The notes under the pieces were generated by a model. That model searched no databases, was not told the DNA's origin, and saw nothing but the letters and a program-made list of their open reading frames with translations. Positions 1 through 6,213 of a stretch of DNA of 8,218 nucleotides are shown one piece after another (position 1 is the first letter of the stretch; each line of letters begins with the position of its first letter). The position numbers and the translations under genes were made by a program. The stretch comes from Burkholderiales bacterium (GTDB lineage Bacteria; Pseudomonadota; Gammaproteobacteria; Burkholderiales; Burkholderiaceae): the NCBI GenBank assembly GCA_947447845.1, contig CANFNO010000095.1:1-8218 (forward strand), written 5' to 3'.

Positions 1-112
1 AACCCGCCGCGTTCGGCCCCACCACGAGCAAGCCGTCTTCTTCGAAAAGCGCCTGTGGCGGCCCCTCGCTGTGGGGGGCAAACCAAAGTAGGGAGGCGCG
101 GTAGGCTTTCAT
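1..112 (-). CDS. guaD: Probable guanine deaminase, N-terminal fragment (cut by window edge)
   Basis: Reading the minus strand from the ATG at 112-110 gives 37 complete codons, open to the left edge. The protein begins MKAYRASLLWFAP and continues with an acidic FEEDGLLVVGP segment. This matches the N-terminal beta-strand layout of bacterial guanine deaminases (K-A-x-R-x-S start, then E-D-G-L-L-V/I before the HxH metal motif, which lies outside the window). Guanine deaminase is a cytosolic zinc amidohydrolase converting guanine to xanthine and ammonia. The identification rests on a short N-terminus plus context: a purine-type binding protein gene lies directly upstream on the same strand, and an adenine deaminase is present elsewhere in the window. 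No strong Shine-Dalgarno precedes the start. Transcription probably comes from the gene at 209-1318 or from the 96-bp gap. Another amidohydrolase is the main alternative. Confidence 0.68.
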   Translation of the reverse strand, partial: MKAYRASLLWFAPHSEGPPQALFEEDGLLVVGPNAAG

Positions 113-133
113 GGGCAAGAGCTTAATGGCAGT

Positions 134-195
134 GCGCCCCGATTACATAGCCGGGCGCAGATAAGTCCTATGTGCTGTGGCTTATCTGCAGCACA
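134..195 (-). repeat. Overlapping inverted repeats in the gap upstream of guaD
   Basis: The 96-bp gap 113-208 between the binding-protein stop and the guaD start contains three interlocking perfect inverted repeats. They are GCGCCC (134-139) with GGGCGC (153-158), GCAGATAAG (157-165) with CTTATCTGC (181-189), and TGTGCTG (171-177) with CAGCACA (189-195). On the minus (transcribed) strand the loop of the 195-171 hairpin holds the 5' arm of the 189-157 hairpin. The two are therefore mutually exclusive, or could form an H-type pseudoknot if the S2 stem is trimmed to GATAAG/CTTATC. No U-tract follows any of them, so none is a canonical intrinsic terminator. The 9-bp palindrome with a 15-nt spacer could instead be a DNA operator. 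The repeats are read directly from the sequence; their function is unknown. Confidence 0.6.
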
Positions 196-208
196 CCGGG
201 CCAGCCCT

Positions 209-1318
209 TTAGTGGCTGATCTTGCCCTGCACCCCGGCGACCAGCCAATTCATGCCCAGGATCTTTTCGTCGCTCAAGGTTTCCCCCTTGGCGATGACGA
301 CCTGCCCTTCGTTATCACGCACCGTTTCTTTGGCTTGGAATGGCAGCAGCTTGCCCTGGGCCATGGCCTTCTGCGCGTTCAAAACCTCGGTTTGCACCGC
401 CTTGGGCACTTTGGGGCCGAAGTCGCCGACGCGGATCATGCCTTCCTTGACTCCACCCCACACCGCACCGGATTTCCAGCTGCCGTCCAGCACGGCTTTT
501 GCACGCGCGGTGTAGTAGTCGCCCCAGCGGTGGGTGACGGCTGCGATCTGCGCATCAGGCGCCACGCTGCGCATGTCGGAATGGTAGGCAATGGCCATCT
601 TGCCGCGTTCTTGCGCGGCAGCCATCACCGCGCTGGAGCCGGTGTGGAAGCTCACCACATCGACGTTTTGGTTGAACAGCGTCATGGCGGCATCGCGCTC
701 GCGTGTCGGGTCAAACCAAGCGTTCAGCCAGACCACCTTGACCTCGGCCTTGGGGTCGACCGAGCGCATGCCCAAGGTAAACGCGTTGATGCCTTGCAAC
801 ACCTCGGGGATGGGAAAGCCGGCCACGTAGCCCGCCAGATGGGTTTGCGTCATGCGCCCGGCGACGATGCCGGCCAGGTAGCGGCCTTCGTAATAGCGCG
901 CATTGGCCACTGCCACGTTGGGTGCCGTCTTGTAGCCGGTGACGGACTCGAATTTGACGTTCGGAAACTCTTGCGCCACCTTCAGCGTGGGCTCCATGTA
1001 GCCAAAACTGGGCGTGAAGATCAGGGTGTTGCCTTGCTGGGCCAGGTCTCGAATCACGCGCTCGGCGTCCGGCCCCTCGGCCACGTCTTCCACAAAGGTG
1101 GTTTGCACGCGTTTGCCCAGAGCAGCTTGCACGGCCCGGCGCCCTTCTTCGTGCTGGCGTACCCAACCGGTATCGGCCAGCGGCGCGACATAGACAAAGC
1201 CAATTTTGAGCGGCTTTGCAGGGTCTGCAATCTTGGCTGGAGTTTGAGATAAAGCACCCAGGGGTGCGAGCGAAATGCAACAAGCGGCCACGGTTGTGGC
1301 GGCGAGGTTTTTAAACAT
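209..1318 (-). CDS. BMP/PnrA-family ABC transporter substrate-binding protein (probable purine/nucleoside)
   Basis: This 369-residue periplasmic binding protein belongs to the BMP (basic membrane protein, PnrA/Med-like) family, whose characterised members bind purine nucleosides or nucleobases for ABC import. The N-terminus has a Lys at residue 3, a hydrophobic stretch (about 5-20) and an A-L-S|Q site after residue 24 fitting signal peptidase I. The mature part shows the family order: KIGFVYVAPLADTGW (38-52) with the H-x-x-G-R repeat-start helix, EDVAEG (77-82), TPSFGYMEP (102-110), NARYYEGRYLAGIVAG (139-154), an NAWFDP segment (199-204) and HTGSS (225-229). GAGGA at 1328-1324 lies six bases before the ATG and supports this start. 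The usual ATPase and two permease genes are absent from the window. The next gene on the strand is guaD, which together with the adenine deaminase suggests a purine ligand. A terminator hairpin sits in its leader. Family is sure; ligand is inferred. Confidence 0.9.
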   Translation of the reverse strand: MFKNLAATTVAACCISLAPLGALSQTPAKIADPAKPLKIGFVYVAPLADTGWVRQHEEGRRAVQAALGKRVQTTFVEDVAEGPDAERVIRDLAQQGNTLIFTPSFGYMEPTLKVAQEFPNVKFESVTGYKTAPNVAVANARYYEGRYLAGIVAGRMTQTHLAGYVAGFPIPEVLQGINAFTLGMRSVDPKAEVKVVWLNAWFDPTRERDAAMTLFNQNVDVVSFHTGSSAVMAAAQERGKMAIAYHSDMRSVAPDAQIAAVTHRWGDYYTARAKAVLDGSWKSGAVWGGVKEGMIRVGDFGPKVPKAVQTEVLNAQKAMAQGKLLPFQAKETVRDNEGQVVIAKGETLSDEKILGMNWLVAGVQGKISH

Positions 1319-1323
1319 GGTAG

Positions 1324-1328
1324 TCCTC
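1324..1328 (-). promoter_or_regulatory. Shine-Dalgarno of the BMP-family gene
   Basis: On the minus strand GAGGA is followed by five bases and then the ATG at 1318. This is a good ribosome binding site and fixes the start of the binding protein. The segment CAGAGCC (1340-1334), just upstream of it, is complementary over six bases (GCTCTG/CAGAGC) to the loop of the terminator hairpin at 1378-1354. The hairpin loop could therefore contact the leader near the ribosome site. Confidence 0.65.
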
Positions 1329-1340
1329 TACATGGCTCTG

Positions 1341-1378
1341 AAACACAAAAAATAAGGCCCGCCAGAGCAGCGGGCCTT
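1341..1378 (-). terminator. Intrinsic-terminator hairpin inside the leader of the BMP-family gene
   Basis: On the minus strand AAGGCCCGC (1378-1370) pairs perfectly with GCGGGCCTT (1362-1354) around a 7-nt loop. An A and six consecutive U residues (1352-1347) follow, and then a U-rich tail. This is a textbook Rho-independent terminator for minus-strand transcription. On the plus strand the hairpin is followed by GGGCG and lacks a U-tract, so it is not bidirectional. No minus-strand gene ends here: the only minus gene nearby starts just downstream at 1318. It therefore sits in that gene's 5' leader, or ends a small RNA. Confidence 0.75.
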
Positions 1379-1404
1379 GGGCGTATTTTAGTCGCTTTGC
1401 CAGG

Positions 1405-1454
1405 ACGGCATTTCCGCTTGCCATAGATCAAGGGAACAGCACAAAACTGCCCTT
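1405..1454 (-). other. Structured leader segment, possible aptamer or sRNA body
   Basis: Upstream of the terminator two further stems can be drawn on the minus strand. One is AAGGG (1454-1450) with CCCTT (1434-1430), continued by CAG/CTG (1449-1447 with 1439-1437) after a 2-nt bulge. The other is ATGGCA (1424-1419) with TGCCGT (1410-1405), including one U-G pair, around an 8-nt loop. CCTTG (1433-1429) can also pair with CAAGG (1379-1375), the foot of the terminator's 5' arm, which gives a weak 5-bp antiterminator alternative. I do not recognise a known riboswitch consensus by eye. Confidence 0.35.
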
Positions 1455-1481
1455 ATGCTGCGCAATAGATGTTGTTGCCAA
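1452..1481 (-). promoter_or_regulatory. Candidate sigma-70 promoter for the BMP-family gene
   Basis: On the minus strand TTGGCA (1481-1476, five of six to TTGACA) is followed by 18 bases and then CATAAG (1457-1452, four of six to TATAAT). A start near 1445 would give a leader of about 125 nt containing the terminator. That start would exclude the 5' arm of the AAGGG/CCCTT stem, so either this promoter or that stem may be wrong. The rest of the 1319-1551 gap also holds a 6-bp inverted repeat, TCCGGC (1483-1488) and GCCGGA (1498-1503), upstream of the kinase start. I see no convincing plus-strand promoter. Confidence 0.3.
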
Positions 1482-1551
1482 ATCCGGCATGGGAAACGCC
1501 GGAGTGTCAGCGTGCCACGCGCCGTTCGACAGCCTCTTGAAATATAAAAGC

Positions 1552-4470
1552 ATGCCCGCGAAACACTCCATTTCACTCCGGCTCAAAGTAGGCCTGACGC
1601 TCTGCCTGGTGCTGTCCGTAATTTGGATCATTACGCTGGTGGACCTGGACAGCTTCCAAGCGAATGAAAAGCGCGTTGTCGAGCAAACCACGATTTTTCA
1701 ATCCCAGGCGTTTGCCGAGAACACGCTGGCAACATTGCACCGCATCGACGACACCTTGCTGGATCTGGGCGATCACTGGGTAGACGAACCGGACACATTT
1801 GCAGCAAAAGTCGGTGCCAAGCAACGCCAAATGTCGGGTTTGATTTTTGAGGTGCTGGTTTTTAATGTGCAAGGCAAGCTGCTGTTTTCCAGCAAGGATG
1901 CGTCAAGCACAACGCTTGGTTTTGACAGCGCCAACTTCCCGGATGGATTTGACGGACGCGACGACCGGCATTTGCATATCAGCAAACCCATTCGGCATGC
2001 GGACCCTGCTGCCCCCTGGATCATCCAATTCGGCCGGGGGGCACCCCTGTCCACCGGGCCCAGTGCGGTTATCGTGCTCTACACCTTGCCCACCGTCTTT
2101 GCGCCATTCAACGATGATTTGAATCTCAACAGCCGGGACTCGACTTCCATCGTCATGACCTCCGGCGACTTTCTCATTCGCCAACCGGACAACGCCAACG
2201 CCATGGGGAAATCCATTCAAGGGGCACCCTATCTGGCGCCCTTTTCGCCCGGATCAGGGCATTTCCAGCGCCTCTCACCGGTCGATGGGGTGGACCGCAT
2301 CTTTGGCTATTTCCGCATCCCCGAATATGGCCTGAACTTTGTGGTCGGTCGTGATTCATTCAGCGCACTGCAGGGTTACCGCGAGCATCGCGCAAAAATT
2401 ATCTATCGCGCCTTGATCGTGAGCGCGTTTGCCGCCGCCATGCTGTGGCTGGTCTTCCATGCTTTGGCCGCGCGTGAGGCGGCGCACAAGCGTCACGATG
2501 AAACACAAGCCATGCTGCGCGCAGCCATCGACACGCTGGGCGAAGGCTTTGTTATTTTTGATAGCAACGACCGACTGGTGTATTGCAATGAGCGGTTCGG
2601 CAGCTACTACCCGGCCATCGCAGACTTGTTTGTCCCGGGCTGCCGCTTTGAAGATGTTCTGCGCGAAGGCATCCGGCGCGGCCAATACCGGATCGCGCCG
2701 GGCACCGAGGAGGTCTGGGTTGCCGAGCGCATGCACCACCACCACAACCCGGGCGCAGGCTTTGCCCAGCACCTCAGCGACGGACGATGGCTGCGCGTGC
2801 GCGAGCAAAAGACGGGCGACGGTTTGATCGTGGGCTTTCGCATCGACATCACCGAACTCTATGAGGCCAAGGAGGCGGCGGAGGCAGCCAACCGGGCCAA
2901 GAGCGAATTTCTGGCCACGATGTCACACGAGATTCGTACCCCCATGAACAGCATTCTGAGTTTGACGCAGTTGCTGCGTCTTCCAGGCGTCGAAGCCGGT
3001 GATGTGCAGGCCTACGCCGGCATCATCCACAACGCGGGTCGCACGCTGCTTAATCTGCTCAACGACATATTGGACTTCTCGAAAATTGAATCCGGCAGTC
3101 TGGACCTCGAATCCATTCCGCTGCTGCCCGAACAAATCGTGGACGAAATCAACTCGCTCTTTTTGCAGACGGCGCAGGACAAGGGTTTGCAGCTGAAATC
3201 GCTCTGGACTGGCCCGGTGGGCCAACTCTACCGGGGGGACCCGCATCGCTTGCGGCAAATGATCAGCAATCTGGTGGGCAATGCCATCAAGTTCACGGAG
3301 CGCGGTCACATTGGCATTGCCGGACGCGAGGTCAGTCGCGCCGATGGCATGGCTGTGCTGGAGTTTGCCGTCACCGACACAGGCGTTGGCATCGCCCGGG
3401 ACAAGCAGCAGCATCTGTTTCAAGCCTTCCGTCAAGCCGATAGTTCGACCACGCGTGAGTTCGGTGGCTCGGGGCTCGGACTCTCGATTACACGCCGCCT
3501 GGCGCAACTCATGGGCGGCGAAGCGGGATTGGCAAGTGTTGTGGGCAGCGGCTCCACCTTCTGGTTCAGGGTTCAGTTGGAGATTCTGGATTCCAGCCTG
3601 GAGGCCTATCACTCGCGCCCGCTGTCTTTGGATGAAGAATATGCCCACGCCATTTCCCGGCATCTGACGGGGCAAATCCTGGTGGTAGATGACAACTCCG
3701 CCAACCAGACCGTGATCAAGGCCATTCTGGGCAAATTGGGCCTGCAATGCGAAACAGTCGACGATGGCAGGAAGGCGGTGGCGCGGGTGAAGGAACTTCC
3801 CGCCTTGGATCTCGTCCTCATGGACTGCCAGATGCCGGTCATGGATGGCTTTGAGGCCACCCGCCAGATACGCCAGTGGGAAGTGGAAGCGCAACGGCCG
3901 CATCTGCCCATCGTGGCACTGACCGCCGGTGCTTTTGAGAAGGATAGACAGCGCTGTATGGAGTCGGGCATGGATGACTTTCTAGCCAAACCGGTGGATA
4001 TTCACCGGGTCATCGAAGTCCTGAATCAGTGGCTGGATGCTGCACGCATCGCCCGCAAGCGGCAGGCGGACCATGCAAGTGAGCAGACGTCCGGCATGCC
4101 AAGCCCCGCGCCCTTGCCGAAGTTTGACACGCTGGACCTCGACACACCGTTGCAGCAAGTGGGGGGTGACCCGCAAACACTGGTGACGGTGGCCGGGATT
4201 GTGGCGCAGCAGATCCGCGAAGACTTGCCGGTGCTGGAGCACTTGTGTGCCTCCCGGGACTGCGAGGCGCTCGCCAAGGCCTGTCACAGGCTCAAGAGCA
4301 GCCTGTCGTCCATAGGCGCGCTGCCAGCGCACAACGCGTGCGTCGCCCTGGAAATTCTGGCCCAAAGCGATGCCACGGATCACTTGCCAGAGGCCATGAA
4401 ACTCCTACGCACCGCACTGACGCAAACCCTGCCGGACCTGGACCAACTTGCGGCCTATCAAACAACTTGA
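1552..4470 (+). CDS. Hybrid sensor histidine kinase (PDC sensor-PAS-HisKA-HATPase-REC-HPt)
   Basis: This 972-residue inner-membrane phosphorelay kinase (numbering from 1552) has TM1 at 13-30, a periplasmic region of about 255 residues resembling a PDC/dCache sensor (ending in [20 protein letters not shown]), and TM2 at about 287-309. A cytoplasmic PAS domain of the PAS_7 type (about 321-435) follows, with a run of four His. The HisKA H-box is [10 protein letters not shown] with His459. HATPase_c has its N-box at Asn577, DTGVGIA at 609-615 and GGSGLGL at 638-644. The receiver has Asp713/714, phospho-acceptor Asp758, Thr791 and Lys813. The C-terminal HPt has His912 in CHRLKSS. All catalytic residues are present, so a full His-Asp-His relay is expected. 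An ATG at 1489 would add 21 residues; I prefer 1552 because the added stretch is not family-like and the basic residues then directly precede TM1. Neither start has a clear Shine-Dalgarno. A receiver gene follows after 13 nt. The signal is unknown; purine sensing is only suggested by position. Confidence 0.93.
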   Translation: MPAKHSISLRLKVGLTLCLVLSVIWIITLVDLDSFQANEKRVVEQTTIFQSQAFAENTLATLHRIDDTLLDLGDHWVDEPDTFAAKVGAKQRQMSGLIFEVLVFNVQGKLLFSSKDASSTTLGFDSANFPDGFDGRDDRHLHISKPIRHADPAAPWIIQFGRGAPLSTGPSAVIVLYTLPTVFAPFNDDLNLNSRDSTSIVMTSGDFLIRQPDNANAMGKSIQGAPYLAPFSPGSGHFQRLSPVDGVDRIFGYFRIPEYGLNFVVGRDSFSALQGYREHRAKIIYRALIVSAFAAAMLWLVFHALAAREAAHKRHDETQAMLRAAIDTLGEGFVIFDSNDRLVYCNERFGSYYPAIADLFVPGCRFEDVLREGIRRGQYRIAPGTEEVWVAERMHHHHNPGAGFAQHLSDGRWLRVREQKTGDGLIVGFRIDITELYEAKEAAEAANRAKSEFLATMSHEIRTPMNSILSLTQLLRLPGVEAGDVQAYAGIIHNAGRTLLNLLNDILDFSKIESGSLDLESIPLLPEQIVDEINSLFLQTAQDKGLQLKSLWTGPVGQLYRGDPHRLRQMISNLVGNAIKFTERGHIGIAGREVSRADGMAVLEFAVTDTGVGIARDKQQHLFQAFRQADSSTTREFGGSGLGLSITRRLAQLMGGEAGLASVVGSGSTFWFRVQLEILDSSLEAYHSRPLSLDEEYAHAISRHLTGQILVVDDNSANQTVIKAILGKLGLQCETVDDGRKAVARVKELPALDLVLMDCQMPVMDGFEATRQIRQWEVEAQRPHLPIVALTAGAFEKDRQRCMESGMDDFLAKPVDIHRVIEVLNQWLDAARIARKRQADHASEQTSGMPSPAPLPKFDTLDLDTPLQQVGGDPQTLVTVAGIVAQQIREDLPVLEHLCASRDCEALAKACHRLKSSLSSIGALPAHNACVALEILAQSDATDHLPEAMKLLRTALTQTLPDLDQLAAYQTT

Positions 4471-4483
4471 AGCGAGAACCATT

Positions 4484-4900
4484 GTGGACATTGACTACGA
4501 AAAAAAGCTCAGATTTCTGGTGATTGACGATGTGCCGGTGTACCTGTTCCTGATGGAGTCCGGTATCAAAAAGGTCAACCCCTTCATTCAAATGGATAGC
4601 GCATCCACCGTCGAAGAAGCCATGGAAAAGCTCTCAACGGAGAATTACAACGCCGTGATTTCGGACTGGAATATGCCCGAAGGCGGCGGCGAGGCTTTGC
4701 TCAAATGGATGCGCTCCAGACCGCACTTCCGCAAGGTGCCGTTCATCATGATTTCCGGCAAGAACCAGAACGAAGACATCATCGAGGCCTTTATGCGCCT
4801 GGGCGTGGACGCCTATGTCGTCAAGCCCTTCAACCACCGCGACCTTTATGAAAAAGTGATGGGCGCCATTGCCAATCGCAGTCTGCCGCCCAGCAACTAA
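4484..4900 (+). CDS. Stand-alone CheY-like response regulator receiver
   Basis: This is a single receiver domain of 139 residues without an output domain. From the GTG at 4484 it opens with an acidic/basic segment leading into KLRFLVIDD (acidic pair Asp15/Asp16). The phospho-acceptor is Asp61 in VISDWNMP, Ser (in MISGK) takes the place of the conserved Thr, and YVVKPF carries Lys114 and the aromatic switch residue. KLRFLVIDD, VISDWNMP and YVVKPF closely recall chemotaxis CheY. It starts 13 nt after the kinase stop on the same strand, so the two are probably co-transcribed, and the kinase HPt is the natural phosphodonor. A weak GCGAG lies before GTG. A TTG at 4448 overlapping the kinase end would add 12 residues and cannot be excluded. 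Whether it acts on flagella, on another protein or as a phosphate sink cannot be read from the sequence. Confidence 0.9.
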   Translation: MDIDYEKKLRFLVIDDVPVYLFLMESGIKKVNPFIQMDSASTVEEAMEKLSTENYNAVISDWNMPEGGGEALLKWMRSRPHFRKVPFIMISGKNQNEDIIEAFMRLGVDAYVVKPFNHRDLYEKVMGAIANRSLPPSN

Positions 4901-4907
4901 AGCCTGC

Positions 4908-4928
4908 CCAAAGTTCGGGCCACTTTGG
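4908..4928. terminator. Hairpin at convergent gene ends, weak terminator candidate
   Basis: CCAAAGT (4908-4914) and ACTTTGG (4922-4928) form a perfect 7-bp stem around a 7-nt loop, in the 30-bp space between the receiver stop (plus) and the hydrolase stop (minus). Neither side has a U-tract, so it does not meet the intrinsic-terminator pattern. It may still pause transcription or protect 3' ends of both convergent transcripts. Confidence 0.35.
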
Positions 4929-4930
4929 CG

Positions 4931-6178
4931 CTACGAAGGCGCAGAAGGTGGCGACAACCAGGCAAGCAATTGCTGGTAGACCTCGGGGCTGTTGAGCAAA
5001 TCCCAATGGTTGGCGCCCGTCACCACCTGCTTGTGGCTGTCCGGCACGGATAGTGCCAACTCAGCACGCGCGTGCTCTCCCAAAGCGCTGGCCAGAGGCA
5101 CCAGGCCATCGCCGATCCAGGCGTTGCGCGCATGGTCCGTGCGCTGCGCCTGCACGGCTGCCACCAGAAAGGTTTGAACGCCCGGCGGCAACGGGGTGGG
5201 CAGGCGTTCATCGACTTTCTGATCGTGCTTGCGGTGAGCCGACCAATCAGCTTGCTGCACGTTGCCGAAGCGCAAGTCGGCAATACCGGCGCTACGTGCT
5301 TTGCCCAAACGGGCGAAGGGCGCCAGATACGGGCTTTGGCCCAACAGGCTATCGATCAATTGGCCGCCACGCTCCAGCGGAGCGCCGTGGTGCGGGGTGC
5401 CCAGGCACACCAACTGACGCAAGGTGCTTAGCCAATTCAGACCCGCAGCCTGTGCGTGGTGGCAGGCGCTGCGTGCCACCAAGCCGCCCATGCTGTGGCC
5501 GATGATGACCAACTCCTCGACCGGAACCGGCCACTGCTCAATCAGCGTTTGCATTGCCTTTGAAAACATCTCCCCGTTCTGCGACACATGCAGGCCGGTG
5601 TTGTAGTTCAGATAAAGCGCTGTCATGCCCAGCGCATTGGCCAACTCGCTGCCATGGTCATGGCCACGGCGTTGCCACTGCAGGTCGTTCATGCACAGCC
5701 CATGCACCAGCACCAGCAGACGTGCCTTGGGCTGGGCAAGGCGCTGCTGCAAAGCCACACGCGTAAGAGTTAGAGCCTGGCCCTGCACGCGAAACGCCAT
5801 CTGGATCGCCAGCGGGTTGCGTGTCTCCCGCATGTGGTCACCCCAGACGCCACACATCGCGGCGATGACCGCCTCGCGCTCGAGACTGCTCTGGTTGCTG
5901 CTGTCTTGCCCTTGATTGAGCAAACCCGTCAGATGGTCCACCCCCAACCCTGCCACGCGTGTGGTGCCGCGCACCACGCGGTAGACCAGACCGGTGATTC
6001 CCCGGGTAGGCAGATCCTGACCCGGCCCGAGAATGCCAGCCCGCGAGGCGATGGTCTGGTGCATGTTCTCCACCAGATTGGTGACGGCAATCGTGGCATC
6101 AAAGCCCAGGCGCGCCAAGCCCTGCAAGTCTTGCAGGCGGATCGGGCTGCGCAGTGTCGCTTTTTCAGGCTTGAACAT
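4931..6178 (-). CDS. Alpha/beta hydrolase (lipase/esterase-like, PGAP1-type)
   Basis: This 415-residue protein has an alpha/beta-hydrolase domain in its C-terminal two thirds. The oxyanion-loop motif is LVLVHGL (155-161) and the nucleophile is Ser229 in GHSMGG. LGTPHHGAP (259-267) is typical of PGAP1-like and triacylglycerol-lipase-like hydrolases. The likely acid is Asp357 in GDGLVP and the likely catalytic His is His391 in GANHWDLL. Residues 1-150 form an extension of unclear fold with TRGITGLVYRVVRGTTR and no signal peptide, so the enzyme is probably cytoplasmic. The ATG at 6178 lacks a clear Shine-Dalgarno and an in-frame TAG lies 27 nt upstream, so the start is here or further in. It follows the adenine deaminase by 35 nt on the same strand and may be read through from that operon. 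The substrate is unknown; a link to purine metabolism is not evident. Confidence 0.85.
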   Translation of the reverse strand: MFKPEKATLRSPIRLQDLQGLARLGFDATIAVTNLVENMHQTIASRAGILGPGQDLPTRGITGLVYRVVRGTTRVAGLGVDHLTGLLNQGQDSSNQSSLEREAVIAAMCGVWGDHMRETRNPLAIQMAFRVQGQALTLTRVALQQRLAQPKARLLVLVHGLCMNDLQWQRRGHDHGSELANALGMTALYLNYNTGLHVSQNGEMFSKAMQTLIEQWPVPVEELVIIGHSMGGLVARSACHHAQAAGLNWLSTLRQLVCLGTPHHGAPLERGGQLIDSLLGQSPYLAPFARLGKARSAGIADLRFGNVQQADWSAHRKHDQKVDERLPTPLPPGVQTFLVAAVQAQRTDHARNAWIGDGLVPLASALGEHARAELALSVPDSHKQVVTGANHWDLLNSPEVYQQLLAWLSPPSAPS

Positions 6179-6213
6179 GGCGGAGTAGCCAGAGCGTAAT
6201 GTCTAGTGGCCGA

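Noticed and set aside
170..1252. Long plus-strand open frame (360 codons) opposite the BMP-family gene
   Set aside because: It is antisense to a clear family member. Its translation is His/Gly/Arg-rich with no domain, as expected of a shadow frame in GC-rich coding DNA.
1270..1318. Lipobox-like VAAC at residues 10-13 of the binding protein
   Set aside because: The hydrophobic core before the Cys is too short for a lipoprotein signal. The A-L-S|Q site at 24/25 fits signal peptidase I better.
1543..1548. TATAAA as a -10 box for the kinase gene
   Set aside because: No -35-like hexamer lies at 16-19 nt upstream, and the box is only three bases before the chosen start codon.
1489..1551. Upstream ATG extending the histidine kinase by 21 residues
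   Set aside because: The added residues look unlike a kinase N-terminus and there is no Shine-Dalgarno. The start at 1552 places basic residues right before TM1. It is not excluded, only less likely.
2734..2745. Four consecutive His codons in the PAS domain as a metal site
   Set aside because: The stretch lies in a variable, His/Arg-rich loop of PAS_7-type domains. A short run alone does not show metal binding.
2923..3903. Minus-strand open frame (326 codons) inside the histidine kinase
   Set aside because: It lies opposite conserved HisKA, HATPase and receiver motifs. The translation resembles no known protein, and the frame is open because of codon bias in the real gene.
5053..5505. Plus-strand open frames opposite the alpha/beta hydrolase
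   Set aside because: Several overlapping frames are Arg/Pro/Ala-rich with no motif. The minus-strand reading has a full catalytic triad.
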